A DNA stretch of 64,000 nucleotides from assembly GCA_040754075.1 (NCBI GenBank), contig JBFMDH010000023.1, positions 1 to 64,000 on the forward strand. Direction: 5' to 3'. A model generated the notes under the pieces. That model was not told where the DNA came from. It saw only the letters and a program-made list of their open reading frames with translations, and made no database searches. Position 1 is the first letter of the stretch, and each line of letters starts with the position of its first letter. Source of the DNA: Acidobacteriota bacterium (GTDB lineage Bacteria > Acidobacteriota > Blastocatellia > UBA7656). Positions 36,601 to 46,464 of the stretch are shown here, piece after piece. The position numbers and the translations under genes were made by a program.

Positions 36601-39600
36601 AATGCCAATGCCGTTTTGTCCACTGAAAGCAATAATGTTTCCTTCCCCGGAATTTCCGCCAATTATGTTGTTGTTGGAGGCAATCAAAATTCCTGCGCGG
36701 CTGTTGCCTAATGCCCCGGTTCCGGCAACATTGGTGCCGATGAAGTTGTTTTTAATCGTGGTGCCGGTTGAAGAAGTCAACCCCATAAAAATTCCAAAGT
36801 TGTTGCCGGAAATTAGGTTTCGCGCTGATGTAGTCGAACCGCCGATGGTGTTGTTCGGGTCTGCAACCGAAATGCCGCCACCGGTCGCGGTGTTGCCATC
36901 GCCATTGCCTTTATCTAATGTCCCTGTCGCGTCTGTGCCAATCAAATTTCCCTGAACAAAGTTGTTGCTGCCATCGAGAGTAATTCCGGTGTCGGGGTTA
37001 GCTGATATAACATTGCCTGCGCCCGCGACCGTGCCACCGATGAGGCTGTTGTTGGTATTGTTGAGAAAAACGCCGAGGGTGTTTCCAAGCGCGGTTGTGC
37101 CGTCTGCGCCAAGACCAATGTAGTTTCCTTGAATGGTGGTGGTCGCCGAGGTGCCGACGGTTTGAATGCCAACGATGTTGGCGGAAATGATATTGCGTTC
37201 GGCTGCGGTTGTGCCGCCGATGGTTGTGGTGCCGTTTGCGACGATGCCTCTGTCAACATTTCCGGCGTCGCCGTTGCCGCTTGAATTGACGCCGATGAAG
37301 TTGCCTTTGATGATGGTGTTGCTTGCCGAACTTGCGGTTTCGATGCCATCGTCGCCGTTGTTGGAAATCACATTTCGCGCCCCCGAAACCATCCCGCCGA
37401 TGGTGTTATTTGTAGCGTTCGCGCCTTGAATGTGTATGCCGTCTTGCGTGTTACTCATTCCGGCAGAAACATTGCCCTGAGAATTGACGCCGATGAGATT
37501 GCCTTGAATGGTGTTGTTGCTTGCGGACGTAGTCGCGCCATCAATCAAAATTCCGTTTGCGGTGTTTGCCGAAATCAGATTGCCGTCATCTGCCGTGCCG
37601 CCGATGGTATTGTTGCTGACGTTGTTTAAGAAAATTCCATTCGCGCCATTACCCAGAGCAGCGAGTCCGCTTTGACTTGTGCCGATGCGCGAACATTTAA
37701 CTGTGTTTGTGCCGGTGGTGTTGAATTCAATCCCATCACCATTAAAACGATTGATGATGAGTCCCTGAACGGTGCTGTTACCTGCGGAGATGACCAAACC
37801 GTCTGCGCCCGCGCCTGCGTTGGTGCCATTGAGTTCAACTATGGGCGAACTGCAAGTTGCGTTTGGTTGTGATAAGCCGTCAATTATTACAGGTGCGGTG
37901 ATGGTTGGCAGCGGCGTGGTCGGCGAAATGGTTTTCACGCCCGCGCCTGCTATGTTGAACGTGAGGGTGTTTGGCGCAGGGTCGGCGTTGGCGTCAATGA
38001 TTGCCTGTCGCAAACTTCCCGCGCCGCTGTCGTTGGTGTTGGTGACCACAATTGACGGAGGCACGAAAGCCGTAATGGTGCGGCAAACTGAAAACTCCGA
38101 AGTATCAAACGGCGCGAGGTTTCGCGTAGCGGTTGCGGTCAAGGCGTGTCCGATGGTTGCTTCGGTTGGAAGGGTATGGCTGATGGTGGCGTTGCCACTC
38201 GCGTTTGTGGTGACATCAACAAATCCTAAAAAGGTTTGCCCTTCGCCATTGCCGAGCGCGTCACAGGTTGGGTTTGTAAAAAACTCTATGCGGAAAGAGG
38301 TGTTAGCAGCGCTGTTGAGTGTGCCGTTGATAACCGTTCCGAGACCTGAAAAAACTTCGGCTGATGAGATGACGGGAAAGTTTTGCAAATTGTTCGCGCC
38401 GGTGTCCGCGTCGCCTGCGTCGTTTGCAGTGATACCGTCGGCGTTCAGGTCTATGCCCAAAAAATTTGTTGGCGTGCCGTTTGAGTGAATCGCATTGCCT
38501 GAGATTTTGTTTCCTGTCCCAGCCGTGCTTTGAAGCGAAACGCCGCGATTGGCGTTAAACGCGATGAGATTGCTTTCGCCCGCGTTGGTGCCGCCGATAG
38601 TGTTGTTTGCTGAATTCAAAAAGATTTGTATGCCGTCGGTGGTGTTGCCAAACCCCGTGCCGCTTCCCGTGACATTGACACCGATGTAGTTTCCCTGAAT
38701 GGTGTTGTTGGTTACGCTCGCATCGCGCAGAGCAATGCCTGCGCCGGCGTTGCCTGAAATGATATTGCGCGCGGCTACGGTTGTGCCGCCAATCAGATTT
38801 CCAGTGCCCAAGGTGAAAAAGCTGATGCCGCCCGATGAGTTGCCGATTTTCGTCAAACCGTCGGCGCTCAAACCGATGAGGTTGCCCTGCACAAGGTTGT
38901 TTGACGAACTTACCAAGCGAACGCCCGATAGCGAGTTGCCGGAGATGGTGTTGTCGGAAATTGTATTATTTGATGATGAACTGACTAAGACTCCATTCCC
39001 GTTGTTTCCAAAATCCGCATTGCCTGCCGCGTTGGTGCCAAGGCGATTGCACCTGATGGTATTGCCGCCGTTGTTAATAAGTGAAATCCCATCACCACTG
39101 AAGCGATTGATGATTAAGCCTTGAACGGTGCTGTTGCCCGCAGAAATCAACAATCCGTCCAAGCCTGCGCCTGCATTCGTCCCATCGAGTTCAATCAAAG
39201 GCGAACTGCAAGACGCATTCTGTTGTGATAAGCCGTCAATCACAATCGGCGCAGTAATACTCGGCAGGGCGGAAGCGAGCGTGATGGTTTGAACGCCTTC
39301 GCTCGCGATGTTGAAAGTTATGAGCGTCTGATTGGCGTTGGCATTTGCATCAATAATCGCCTGACGGAGCGAACCCGCGCCACTGTCATTGGTGTTAGTA
39401 ACCACCAGGGTTTCGATGATAACCGGAACGCAGGCGGAAAATTCCGAAGTATCAAGCGGCGCGGTGTTTCTCGTCGCCGTAGCCGTAATGAATTGACCGA
39501 AGGATGTGGGCGGAAGGTTCGCGTTGATATTGGCATTGCCGGTGGAGTTTGTTGTTACATTCGTAAAGCCCAGAAAAGTTTCGCCTTCACCATTGCCCGA

Positions 39601-40875
39601 AGGGTCACACGAAGAACTGGCAAAAAATTCTATTCGATAAGAAGTGTTTGCCGCGCTGTTGAATTGTCCGGTTATGCTGGTTGTCAAACCGTTTGACACG
39701 GCAGACGCCAGAACGGGAAAGTTTTGCAAATTATTTGTGCCGGTGTCGCCGTCGCCCGTATCGTTTGGGGTTACGCCGTTCTGGTCCAGGTCAATCCCTT
39801 GTCCGCCGTTTGAGAAAATCGAATTGCCTAAAATTCTGTGTCCGGTAGTCGGGTTGGTGTCACGAAAAATATTGATGCCGTCTCCGGTGTTATAAGCGAT
39901 TAGGTTGCCTTCACCGGCGTTTAATCCACCGATGGTGTGGTCGTTATTGGTTGAACCGTTGCCGATAATCGTAATGCCTGCGCCGTTGTTGCCCATAGGG
40001 GTTATGCCGTCGGCAGCAACGCCTATGAAATTTCCCTGCACAATGTTTTCCAAACCGTTCACGTTCATTGCGGTCGCGGTATTTCCCGAAATCACGTTGC
40101 GCAAATTCGATGTAGCGCCGCCGACAGTAATGTTTACGCCGGTTATTTCCATTCCAAACACGTTTGGAAGCGCCACCATGCCGCTTTTATCCGTGCCTAT
40201 GTAATTGCCGGTTATGTTATAAAGCGAGCTGCCAAAAACTCTCAGCCCCATAAACGTATTTCCCGAAATCACATTGCGCTCTGCCGCAGTGTTGCCGCCG
40301 ACGGTGATATTGATGGAGAGAAAACTGCCGATTGTGCGTTGCAACAAAATGCCTACGACGTTGCCGCGAGCGATTGTGCCCGTGGGGTCTGTTCCGATGT
40401 GACAGCCTTCGATGGTGATGTTGCTTGAAATCTGCGTGGCGATGCCAGCGTTTGAGAAACGATTGATTGCCAAGCCTCTGACAATACTGGTTGCGGCGGT
40501 GTCAGGGATATTGAAAAACGATAAGCCGTTTGCAGAAGCTCCCGCGTTTGTTCCATCCAGTTCGATGACGAGATTGCCGACAGACCATCCCGTTTGCGTT
40601 GTGCCATCAATAATCACCGGCGCGGTGATGTCCGGGAAAGGCGTAAGCGGCGCGATGGTTTTTACGCCGCTTCCGGTTATCGCGAAATTGATGGTATCAA
40701 TCGTTGAAGTCGCATTGGCATTGATGATTGCCTGACGAAGCGAACCCGCGCCGCTGTCGTTGGTGTTGGTAACCGTAAACGTCGCGCCCTGGGTTTTCTG
40801 CGGGTTTAACCAGGCGATCAACCCTATACATAAACCGATACCGGCAATTATCAAAAACCCACGCTGTTGTTTCAT
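33664..40875 (-). CDS. Giant secreted protein: three beta-helix modules plus gingipain-type C25 peptidase domain
   Basis: About 2,403 residues from the ATG at 40875 (GGAG seven bases upstream), opening a signal anchor (GFLIIAGIGLCIGLIAW). Three modules of roughly 450-500 residues each start with TNTNDSGAGSLRQAII and contain many NxIxGN-type parallel beta-helix coils (NVISGNTA, NTIGGT); each ends with a TSEF-SAC segment. The C-terminal third has LGFNIYRDENGKREL, an immunoglobulin-like part, and a peptidase C25 domain: catalytic His in NYVGHGSLNVWRG (near 34,040) and Cys in TMSCLNGDF (near 33,940), ending RTWILLGDPTLRLK. It is probably displayed on or released from the cell. Substrate is unknown. 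It is a paralogue of the next gene in its last ~900 residues. Confidence 0.88.
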   Translation of the reverse strand: MKQQRGFLIIAGIGLCIGLIAWLNPQKTQGATFTVTNTNDSGAGSLRQAIINANATSTIDTINFAITGSGVKTIAPLTPFPDITAPVIIDGTTQTGWSVGNLVIELDGTNAGASANGLSFFNIPDTAATSIVRGLAINRFSNAGIATQISSNITIEGCHIGTDPTGTIARGNVVGILLQRTIGSFLSINITVGGNTAAERNVISGNTFMGLRVFGSSLYNITGNYIGTDKSGMVALPNVFGMEITGVNITVGGATSNLRNVISGNTATAMNVNGLENIVQGNFIGVAADGITPMGNNGAGITIIGNGSTNNDHTIGGLNAGEGNLIAYNTGDGINIFRDTNPTTGHRILGNSIFSNGGQGIDLDQNGVTPNDTGDGDTGTNNLQNFPVLASAVSNGLTTSITGQFNSAANTSYRIEFFASSSCDPSGNGEGETFLGFTNVTTNSTGNANINANLPPTSFGQFITATATRNTAPLDTSEFSACVPVIIETLVVTNTNDSGAGSLRQAIIDANANANQTLITFNIASEGVQTITLASALPSITAPIVIDGLSQQNASCSSPLIELDGTNAGAGLDGLLISAGNSTVQGLIINRFSGDGISLINNGGNTIRCNRLGTNAAGNADFGNNGNGVLVSSSSNNTISDNTISGNSLSGVRLVSSSNNLVQGNLIGLSADGLTKIGNSSGGISFFTLGTGNLIGGTTVAARNIISGNAGAGIALRDASVTNNTIQGNYIGVNVTGSGTGFGNTTDGIQIFLNSANNTIGGTNAGESNLIAFNANRGVSLQSTAGTGNKISGNAIHSNGTPTNFLGIDLNADGITANDAGDADTGANNLQNFPVISSAEVFSGLGTVINGTLNSAANTSFRIEFFTNPTCDALGNGEGQTFLGFVDVTTNASGNATISHTLPTEATIGHALTATATRNLAPFDTSEFSVCRTITAFVPPSIVVTNTNDSGAGSLRQAIIDANADPAPNTLTFNIAGAGVKTISPTTPLPTITAPVIIDGLSQPNATCSSPIVELNGTNAGAGADGLVISAGNSTVQGLIINRFNGDGIEFNTTGTNTVKCSRIGTSQSGLAALGNGANGIFLNNVSNNTIGGTADDGNLISANTANGILIDGATTSASNNTIQGNLIGVNSQGNVSAGMSNTQDGIHIQGANATNNTIGGMVSGARNVISNNGDDGIETASSASNTIIKGNFIGVNSSGNGDAGNVDRGIVANGTTTIGGTTAAERNIISANIVGIQTVGTSATTTIQGNYIGLGADGTTALGNTLGVFLNNTNNSLIGGTVAGAGNVISANPDTGITLDGSNNFVQGNLIGTDATGTLDKGNGDGNTATGGGISVADPNNTIGGSTTSARNLISGNNFGIFMGLTSSTGTTIKNNFIGTNVAGTGALGNSRAGILIASNNNIIGGNSGEGNIIAFSGQNGIGIGSVATGNRITANSIYSNNLMGIDLGNNGVVQVNDNLDPDTGANNLQNYPVITSVSAVIGVSITIQGTLNSSANAAFQLDFYANTSCDNSGFGEGRNYLGATNVTTNASGDATFNVTFNVAVASGSRVTATATDASGNTSEFSACSQPTLVELMALSATGFDNGSLIEWQTGFEADNLGFNIYRDENGKRELLNAQLVAGSALKAGAVLTAGDHYGFWVSGTSETAAYWLEDVDLNGHSTWHGPVYVKSVGGKPDEPVQARFLTDVSKPFAEIDTSKIIETVAGSINRFANTDDNLTLAKISGKTETDSPGMMESLRAIKIGVKQEGFYRLTPTELSRAGLSKDANPQTLQMFVEGKEIPISVVTDKSGSLQAVEFYGVGLDTPSTNTRIYWLVEGTQSGKRLVAQTGRGEITPQSFIETIERRDRSIYFAALRNGEKENFFGAIITAQTVDQTLTLKNLAINAAEKATLEITLQGVTQQAHRVQVQLNGNLIGYLDFNAQQNHAEKFAVPLAFLQTGVNTVRLTAQNGASDVSLVDAIRVSYPKTFTAENNQLKFTAREGERISINGFTSKNLRVFDVTATDAPQELACTIEQSKLGGLILSVATFEKGTRRLLAIANDQPGQPVSVKLNIPSDLKPASGADFVVIANGQFLDALKPLKQKREAEGLKVALVDVEDLYDEFNFGNKSPQAIRAFLSNTQSNKLQRPRFVLLVGDASYDAKNYLGRGEFDLLPTRFIDTEFMETASDDWFADFNDDGIAEMAVGRLPARTLTDAENVIAKILHYQPNVAPASALLVSDANEGFDFEGANGGIRSLIEAQLKVEELRRGQLDATTAKAKLFDALNRGQRLVNYVGHGSLNVWRGNLLTAQEARNLTNASLPMFVTMSCLNGDFSEAESESLGEALLLAGRGGALAVWASSGLTSPHGQKVLNQNFINRLFNSAAKRVTIGEAAQQAKTAIADMDIRRTWILLGDPTLRLK

Positions 40876-41386
40876 CACATCACTCCCTGACATCTTGTGA
40901 CTTGATTGTGCAATTGTATTGCGCAGGGCAGTCTGAAAAGACTTCTCTGCGCGTCCGGGCAAATGCCCAATTGCATCGAGTGAGTATGTGATTAGCTTCA
41001 ATGGGTAAATTGATGCGGCGAGACCACAGCGCCATCAGGCAATGCGCCAGGAGTTTAAAGAAGTCTTAATCGCTTTGGGCTTGCGCCTGCTTGTTGAGTT
41101 AAAGCAGTCAACCCGGAAGAACCCGACCTCGCCTACAGGTTTAAGATACGCGCGCGCCACAGTCACTACAGCCAGACCACATACTCGCCCAAGCTATATC
41201 ATGAGTTGAATGATTCCAGCGTGGCATTTTCGGAAATTTCTTTTAAACCATCCAATCCACCGGACGATTTACTGAGGTCGAAAAAACGGGCTAAAGACCG
41301 CGTCAGTCGCCGAATCGTGGTCTGTAGCCCGCTTTTAATAGATGCGTCAATCGCAAACGACTCTAAAGTTAAATAGAGATATTCCT
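40876..41386. other. Intergenic region between the two C25 genes
   Basis: 511 bases between two leftward genes. It holds the terminator of the upstream gene (41281-41331) and must contain the promoter of the giant beta-helix gene. Frames running into it from the right are too short and low in quality to call. The ribosome binding site GGGAGTGATGTG precedes 40875. Nothing else was recognised. Confidence 0.4.
41281..41331 (-). terminator. Intrinsic terminator after the second C25 gene
   Basis: On the minus strand a 16-bp stem (41331-41316 with 41302-41287, two mismatches, 13-base loop) is followed by TTTTTT (41286-41281). It lies 56 bases after the stop of the leftward 41,387-46,093 gene, which separates the two C25 genes transcriptionally. 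Confidence 0.8.
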
Positions 41387-44300
41387 TTAACGCAACTGCA
41401 TTGCCGGGTCGCCCAGCAAGGTCCAGGTTTTACGGATATCCGGGTCAGCGATAAATGCTTTGGCGCGCATCGCCGCTTCCCCAAGCGTCATCGGTGTCGA
41501 CCCGAACAACTGGCGATAGAATTCTTTATTCAACTGCGCCTGCCCGCCCGGTTCGCATAGTCCTGACGATGCCCAAATCGCACAGGCGCCGCCCTGAGCA
41601 TTGAGGAGGCGCTCGGCGAGACTATCAATCTCAGGGTTGACATAATAGCCATTCAAACAATTCATGGAGACGAACAATGCCAGATTCTGGTTATTGATTA
41701 ATGCGCTGGCGTCCTCGTTTGACAGCAACCCGCCTCGCCATACACTGAGCGAGCCGTGACCGCTGTAATTGACAACCTTCAGACCGCTATTGATTGCCTC
41801 AATCAATTCCTTATGCAAAGTCGCATCATCGGCGGTGCCGCGCTTGATTTCGGTTACCGCAAGATTTGTCGGCACTAGAGGACGAAGTTCGTTGTTGCCG
41901 TTTGAAAAATCAAAACCGTCAGTCAAATCGCTAACCAACAACAACTGGTTTGCGGCGGTCTGATTATCGTAGCTGATGATTTTAGCGACTAACCGCGCGG
42001 CTTCGCTGGCATTTCGTGCGGGCAATCGCCCGATTGCCATCTCCGGCAAACCCTGGTTGCTGAAATCGACAAACCAATCGTCGGAAGCGGTTTCCATATA
42101 TTGCGTATCAATCAATTTGGTGGGCACGATATTGTCATCGCCAAAACCTAAATAGTTTTTGTAGTCGTAGGTGCCATCGCCGCCAAGCAATACATAGCGC
42201 GGAGCCACCGCCCAATTCGACTTGGTAAAAGCCAGAAAATCTTTTATGGCTTGCGGTGATTGATTGCCGAAATTGAATTCGTCATAGAGGTCTTCGACAT
42301 CGACCATCGCGACAGTTAATCCCTTGCTTCGACGAAAGGCGGCAAGCGGTTCAAAGCTTTGCTGTAGCTCGCGGCGCGTGATAATCAGATAATCGGCGCT
42401 GCGATTGTTTTGTCGCCAGTTTGAGGGCTGGTTGGTTTTAGGCATAACGCTTCGCGCCTGCTCGCCGGTAAAGGCATAAAGTTGGCGCGTTCCGGCTCCG
42501 GCAACCGTCAGCGTAATGGTCGCGGCATTTTTACTGCCGCTTAATGTTCCGGTGAGTTCTTGCGGATTATTCGGGTTTGTGACATCCAGTACGCGAATGT
42601 CGGTTGAGGTGAATCCGGTCAAGGTAATCTGCTCGCCGCCGCTTGCCGTACATCGCAATTGATTGCTTTCGGCGGCATACTTGCGCCAGTAAGTCAGGGT
42701 GATTTTATCAACCAGAGAAATATCCGCGCTGCCGCCCAGGGCAACTAGGCGCACCTGATTGCTCCCTTGATTTAATCCGGCTTGTGGCAGGTTGATGGAT
42801 TGTGTAGCGGCTGCCTGTCCGTTAAAGGTTAGCGTGCCGACCGCCTTACCGTTTAAGAGAACCTGCACCTGATGCGCGGTGTTGGTCACACCCTGGACAT
42901 TCACCCCGAGGGTCGCGGTGCCGGTTGGTGAGGTGGCGAGATTGGTTAGGTTCAAAGTCTGGTCAACCCCTGTGCTATTGATTAACGCGCCAAAGAAATT
43001 TTCGGCTTCGCCATTTTTGAGAGCCGAGAAATAGAGTGTGCGGTCTTTATGCTCAACAGCGGATTGGAACCGGGTCGTTCCGGCGACGCCACCGGAAATT
43101 TTTGCGGACTTGATGCGCGCACCCGTAGTTGCGCCGTTTACCAGCCAGTAAACCCGTTCATTGGTCACAGTGTTGTCGAGTCCGAGTCCATAAAATTCAA
43201 TCGTGTCGCTGGCATCTAACCGTCCATCCAGTTCACCTTTGACCAGAAACGGCACCGGTTGCCCATCAACAAACAGTTGCAATTTACGCGGGTCGGCATT
43301 GGTATCAAGTCCCGCAGCCGCCAGTTCGCCTGGGGTCAAGCGATACCAGCCTTCATGTCTTACGCCGATTTTCACGGCACGATTATTCGCCAGTCCTGAT
43401 TGGGTCTGTATCATCGCCGGCGTTACTGTCACCGGTTGCGCGAGTCGTTCAATCGGATTGCTGCCTTGCGCAAAATTCATTTGCTCTTGCGGTTGTCCGA
43501 GACTCACGAGCAATTTTGATTGTTCGGTGGTTGGTCTCGCGCCGCGATTTTCGCTAATGGCGATGGGTCCGGTTAAGGTGTGCTTGCCGTTGAGGTCTAG
43601 GTCTTCCAGCCAGTAACTCACTTTGCCATCCACGCCTGTCAATTGGTCTTTCCAGGCATACACGCGCCCGGATTTCATTTCCACGCCTGCGCCCGCAGTC
43701 AACGCCGAACCGGCAATGATGGAGTGGGTGATTTTCGTGCGTTGCCCGTTGACTTCGCGGTAAACATTGAAGCCGAGATTATCCACTTCATAATCGCTTT
43801 GCCATTGCAACAAGACCTGCCCATCATCAAATCCCTTGGCGGTAAAGCTTCGCACCTTTGCCACGGTCGGCGCAGTACAACCGGGAAATTTAAATGCCCC
43901 GACGCGGGTATTCCAATTTCCAGATGATCCGTTGGTCTGGTTGATGTAGTACATGTTGGTGTACCAGAAGGTGCAATCATCAACCGGGTCAATACTCATC
44001 GCCGTATAATCTCCCCAGCGATGACAGGGCGCACCTCCGCAATTGTTGGTTTGTGAGCCTGCCCCGGCAACAAGTTGAACTTCAGTTTGCGGCAAGGTGT
44101 TGAGCGGGTCACCTGCCAAACGCCCTGAATAAGCGATGCTCGGAAAATTCGGACTTGTTCCGTTTGAGGTGCTGTAACCGACTGCCATGTTGCCTTGGTT
44201 GTCGGCAGCAATACTCCCCATCCAACGGTGGAGTGTGGTATCCGGCGCATAAATTTGTTGTTGAACAGACGTGGTAACAATCGTCCCGCCAGTGACATTG

Positions 44301-46093
44301 ATTTGCGCCCATTGGATGCGGTTTGTGCTGCCTGAGACATTAACGTTATGAACTACCCAAAGCGATTCAGCACTTCCTACGCGGCGATACTGCACCTTTT
44401 GCATAATGCGGTCACCAACCGTATCCAAAGTATTCGTGGTGTTTGGTTGCGGCACATTTGGCAAGTTGAAATTGTAAGCGGTTTGAGTTACAGAGGTAAT
44501 GCCGCTCATCGTGCCGCCTTGACAGTTTGCGCCCGGAGTAAATTTTCTTACCTCAAAAGTAAAATCAGTCACCGATTCTCCGACAAAATAATTTGGAGTA
44601 CCGGCAGGCGGTAATGAGGCTGGGAGCTTTGCGCCACTAATGTTACTGGGAAATACTGAAAAATTAGTGTTTCCGCTGATAAATCCTAACGCACCTCTCA
44701 GCGTCGCCCCGCTATACATATCCGATTTATTAAGCGAGGCAAAGGCAATGCCTGAATAGATATTGCCATTGCTGCCGAACATATTGGCTCCCATGTAAAG
44801 GCATCCGTCATTCCAATTTCCGAATTTCGCATAGTCAGCAAGCGCATTTATAGGTGGTTGCCCGGATGCACCTGTGTCCATACGAACAGCATAGAACCAC
44901 CAACCACCGGAAACCGGGTCGTTGGTCTTGGAAACCGCGAAACATTGATAATAGGGACCGACGAGGGCTGCGCCAACAACCTGGAAAGCGAAATGGGTGA
45001 GTATCCAGCGGTCAGCAAACTGGTCATAAATGACAACCGGGTCGCCCTGATTATTAGCGGCGCAAGGTGTGCCGATTCCCTGCCCGCTCCATAAGGAATT
45101 TTCCGTAAAAGCCGCGAGTTGCGTCCCGGTCTTGTTGTAAATAGCATAGGCATTATTGACCGCCATAATGTAGTGACTGGAACCGACATCACCGTTAATG
45201 TCTGGTGGCCAACCCGCGCCTGCCTGTCCGCCGATAACTGACGAATTAAAACTCAATCCCGCGAAGTTGACCGTCGGACTTGGCATTGGTGCCAAAGGAA
45301 TTGTCGGTGTTTCAACATCGGGCGGATTTTCGGGCGCTTTCTTGGTCGGCGTCGGGCCTTCCAATTCTCGCCCCAACCTTTCTCCTGAAGGAACAGATGG
45401 CAGGTTGCGAACATCACCGTTAAATTCGCTGGGCTTCACCGGTTCAATGTCATAAGAGCGCGCTTCGATTACCTCGCCGCTTGCCGTGAGTTGCGGTTCA
45501 CTTTGCGCTTTTAATTTTTCGGCGGCTAATTCGTCATCGGTTTTGAGTACACCGGGCGCTTTGGCGATGGAAAAACGTGAAGTGGATTTCGGAAAGATGA
45601 GCAAAGGACTGGAACGACGAACGCCACCTACGCCGCTTGCGCTGCTGCCACGCTGCGGCGCATTGGTCGCCATCTGGTCTTTTACAGAAGGACGCTGATA
45701 ACCATTGTCCGGTGATTTCGCCGAAGTTTTTTGTGCCATCAGTTGTTGATTCATCCGCAGACGTATGCCGCTCAGCATCTTTTTACTGAGCATCGGGCGG
45801 CGTGAATGAGCTACGGTTTGGTAGCGATTTCTTTTGGCTTTGGTTTGTGGCTTTGGCTTTTTTGCTGTGCCAGTCGGTTGTTGTGCAGGGTCAGAAACCG
45901 GGGATTGCGAAGTATCGAGGTACAGCCGGGCATCGCTCCCCACCTGCGCCTGACTCACGCGCAAAGGGATTAACCACGCCCCACTGCCGACAGACAAACT
46001 GAGACCAATGGTCAGGGAGATTATTCTCGTGATTTTGAATGCGGCAGTAGCCGTTGAAATCCTTTTCATTAAACGCCCAAATCTTTTGCTCAT
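41387..46093 (-). CDS. Large secreted protein with propeller-like N-terminal half and C25 peptidase domain
   Basis: About 1,568 residues from ATG 46093. A hydrophobic signal segment (IISLTIGLSLSVGSGAWLIP) is followed by a Lys/Arg-rich, Pro-rich spacer (about 70-250) and a region of about 450 residues starting NFAGLSFNSSVIGGQAG with several Trp/Gly/Asp-rich segments. The second half parallels the neighbouring giant protein: LGFNIYREVNGQRTK, VKIGVRHEGWYRLTPGELAAAG, then a C25 domain with catalytic His in VVNYSGHGSLSVWRGG (near 41,757) and Cys in SMNCLNGYYV (near 41,659), ending KTWTLLGDPAMQLR. No beta-helix modules occur. A secreted cysteine endopeptidase or self-processing surface protein is likely. 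No C-terminal sorting domain is recognised. Confidence 0.87.
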   Translation of the reverse strand: MSKRFGRLMKRISTATAAFKITRIISLTIGLSLSVGSGAWLIPLRVSQAQVGSDARLYLDTSQSPVSDPAQQPTGTAKKPKPQTKAKRNRYQTVAHSRRPMLSKKMLSGIRLRMNQQLMAQKTSAKSPDNGYQRPSVKDQMATNAPQRGSSASGVGGVRRSSPLLIFPKSTSRFSIAKAPGVLKTDDELAAEKLKAQSEPQLTASGEVIEARSYDIEPVKPSEFNGDVRNLPSVPSGERLGRELEGPTPTKKAPENPPDVETPTIPLAPMPSPTVNFAGLSFNSSVIGGQAGAGWPPDINGDVGSSHYIMAVNNAYAIYNKTGTQLAAFTENSLWSGQGIGTPCAANNQGDPVVIYDQFADRWILTHFAFQVVGAALVGPYYQCFAVSKTNDPVSGGWWFYAVRMDTGASGQPPINALADYAKFGNWNDGCLYMGANMFGSNGNIYSGIAFASLNKSDMYSGATLRGALGFISGNTNFSVFPSNISGAKLPASLPPAGTPNYFVGESVTDFTFEVRKFTPGANCQGGTMSGITSVTQTAYNFNLPNVPQPNTTNTLDTVGDRIMQKVQYRRVGSAESLWVVHNVNVSGSTNRIQWAQINVTGGTIVTTSVQQQIYAPDTTLHRWMGSIAADNQGNMAVGYSTSNGTSPNFPSIAYSGRLAGDPLNTLPQTEVQLVAGAGSQTNNCGGAPCHRWGDYTAMSIDPVDDCTFWYTNMYYINQTNGSSGNWNTRVGAFKFPGCTAPTVAKVRSFTAKGFDDGQVLLQWQSDYEVDNLGFNVYREVNGQRTKITHSIIAGSALTAGAGVEMKSGRVYAWKDQLTGVDGKVSYWLEDLDLNGKHTLTGPIAISENRGARPTTEQSKLLVSLGQPQEQMNFAQGSNPIERLAQPVTVTPAMIQTQSGLANNRAVKIGVRHEGWYRLTPGELAAAGLDTNADPRKLQLFVDGQPVPFLVKGELDGRLDASDTIEFYGLGLDNTVTNERVYWLVNGATTGARIKSAKISGGVAGTTRFQSAVEHKDRTLYFSALKNGEAENFFGALINSTGVDQTLNLTNLATSPTGTATLGVNVQGVTNTAHQVQVLLNGKAVGTLTFNGQAAATQSINLPQAGLNQGSNQVRLVALGGSADISLVDKITLTYWRKYAAESNQLRCTASGGEQITLTGFTSTDIRVLDVTNPNNPQELTGTLSGSKNAATITLTVAGAGTRQLYAFTGEQARSVMPKTNQPSNWRQNNRSADYLIITRRELQQSFEPLAAFRRSKGLTVAMVDVEDLYDEFNFGNQSPQAIKDFLAFTKSNWAVAPRYVLLGGDGTYDYKNYLGFGDDNIVPTKLIDTQYMETASDDWFVDFSNQGLPEMAIGRLPARNASEAARLVAKIISYDNQTAANQLLLVSDLTDGFDFSNGNNELRPLVPTNLAVTEIKRGTADDATLHKELIEAINSGLKVVNYSGHGSLSVWRGGLLSNEDASALINNQNLALFVSMNCLNGYYVNPEIDSLAERLLNAQGGACAIWASSGLCEPGGQAQLNKEFYRQLFGSTPMTLGEAAMRAKAFIADPDIRKTWTLLGDPAMQLR

Positions 46094-46464
46094 TACTTTC
46101 CATCCTTTCACTGCAATGGCTGGTTCGCGAATTTTTCTCTCCAACACATTATTAAAAAGAACAACGAGTGCCTGGGAGGATTCGGTTAGGGTTTATCGCT
46201 CCTCAACCGAATTGAATTGCGATACCCATTGAATTGACTCGCTTTTTAAGCCCGCTAAACGAGCCAATCCGAAATTCACAATGCCTGGGCATCTATGGGT
46301 TGATGCCGGTTGTTATGATTGATGTGGGGCAATTTCAGGGATAACGGCAAAAATGGTATTCCCAGACCAATTATCGGTCAAGCATTTTGACGACCAGCAG
46401 GGAAATAAAAACTGTCGGTCTATTGCTTGTCTCGACAACCGCCCCAAGGCTAATATGAACGGCG
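46094..46464. other. Divergent intergenic region before lptE
   Basis: 371 bases between the leftward C25 gene and the rightward lptE gene, so two promoters are expected here. A palindrome-like pair around the CCTCAACCGAATTGAATTG sequence (46200-46218) and AT-rich stretches are visible, but no gene or RNA fold was recognised. Confidence 0.35.

Noticed and set aside
36016-38488. Long plus-strand frames (up to 238 codons) opposite the beta-helix protein gene
   Set aside because: They arise from repetitive, codon-biased DNA of the beta-helix modules on the minus strand. The composition is monotonous (Ala/Val/Pro-rich) and no motif is found.
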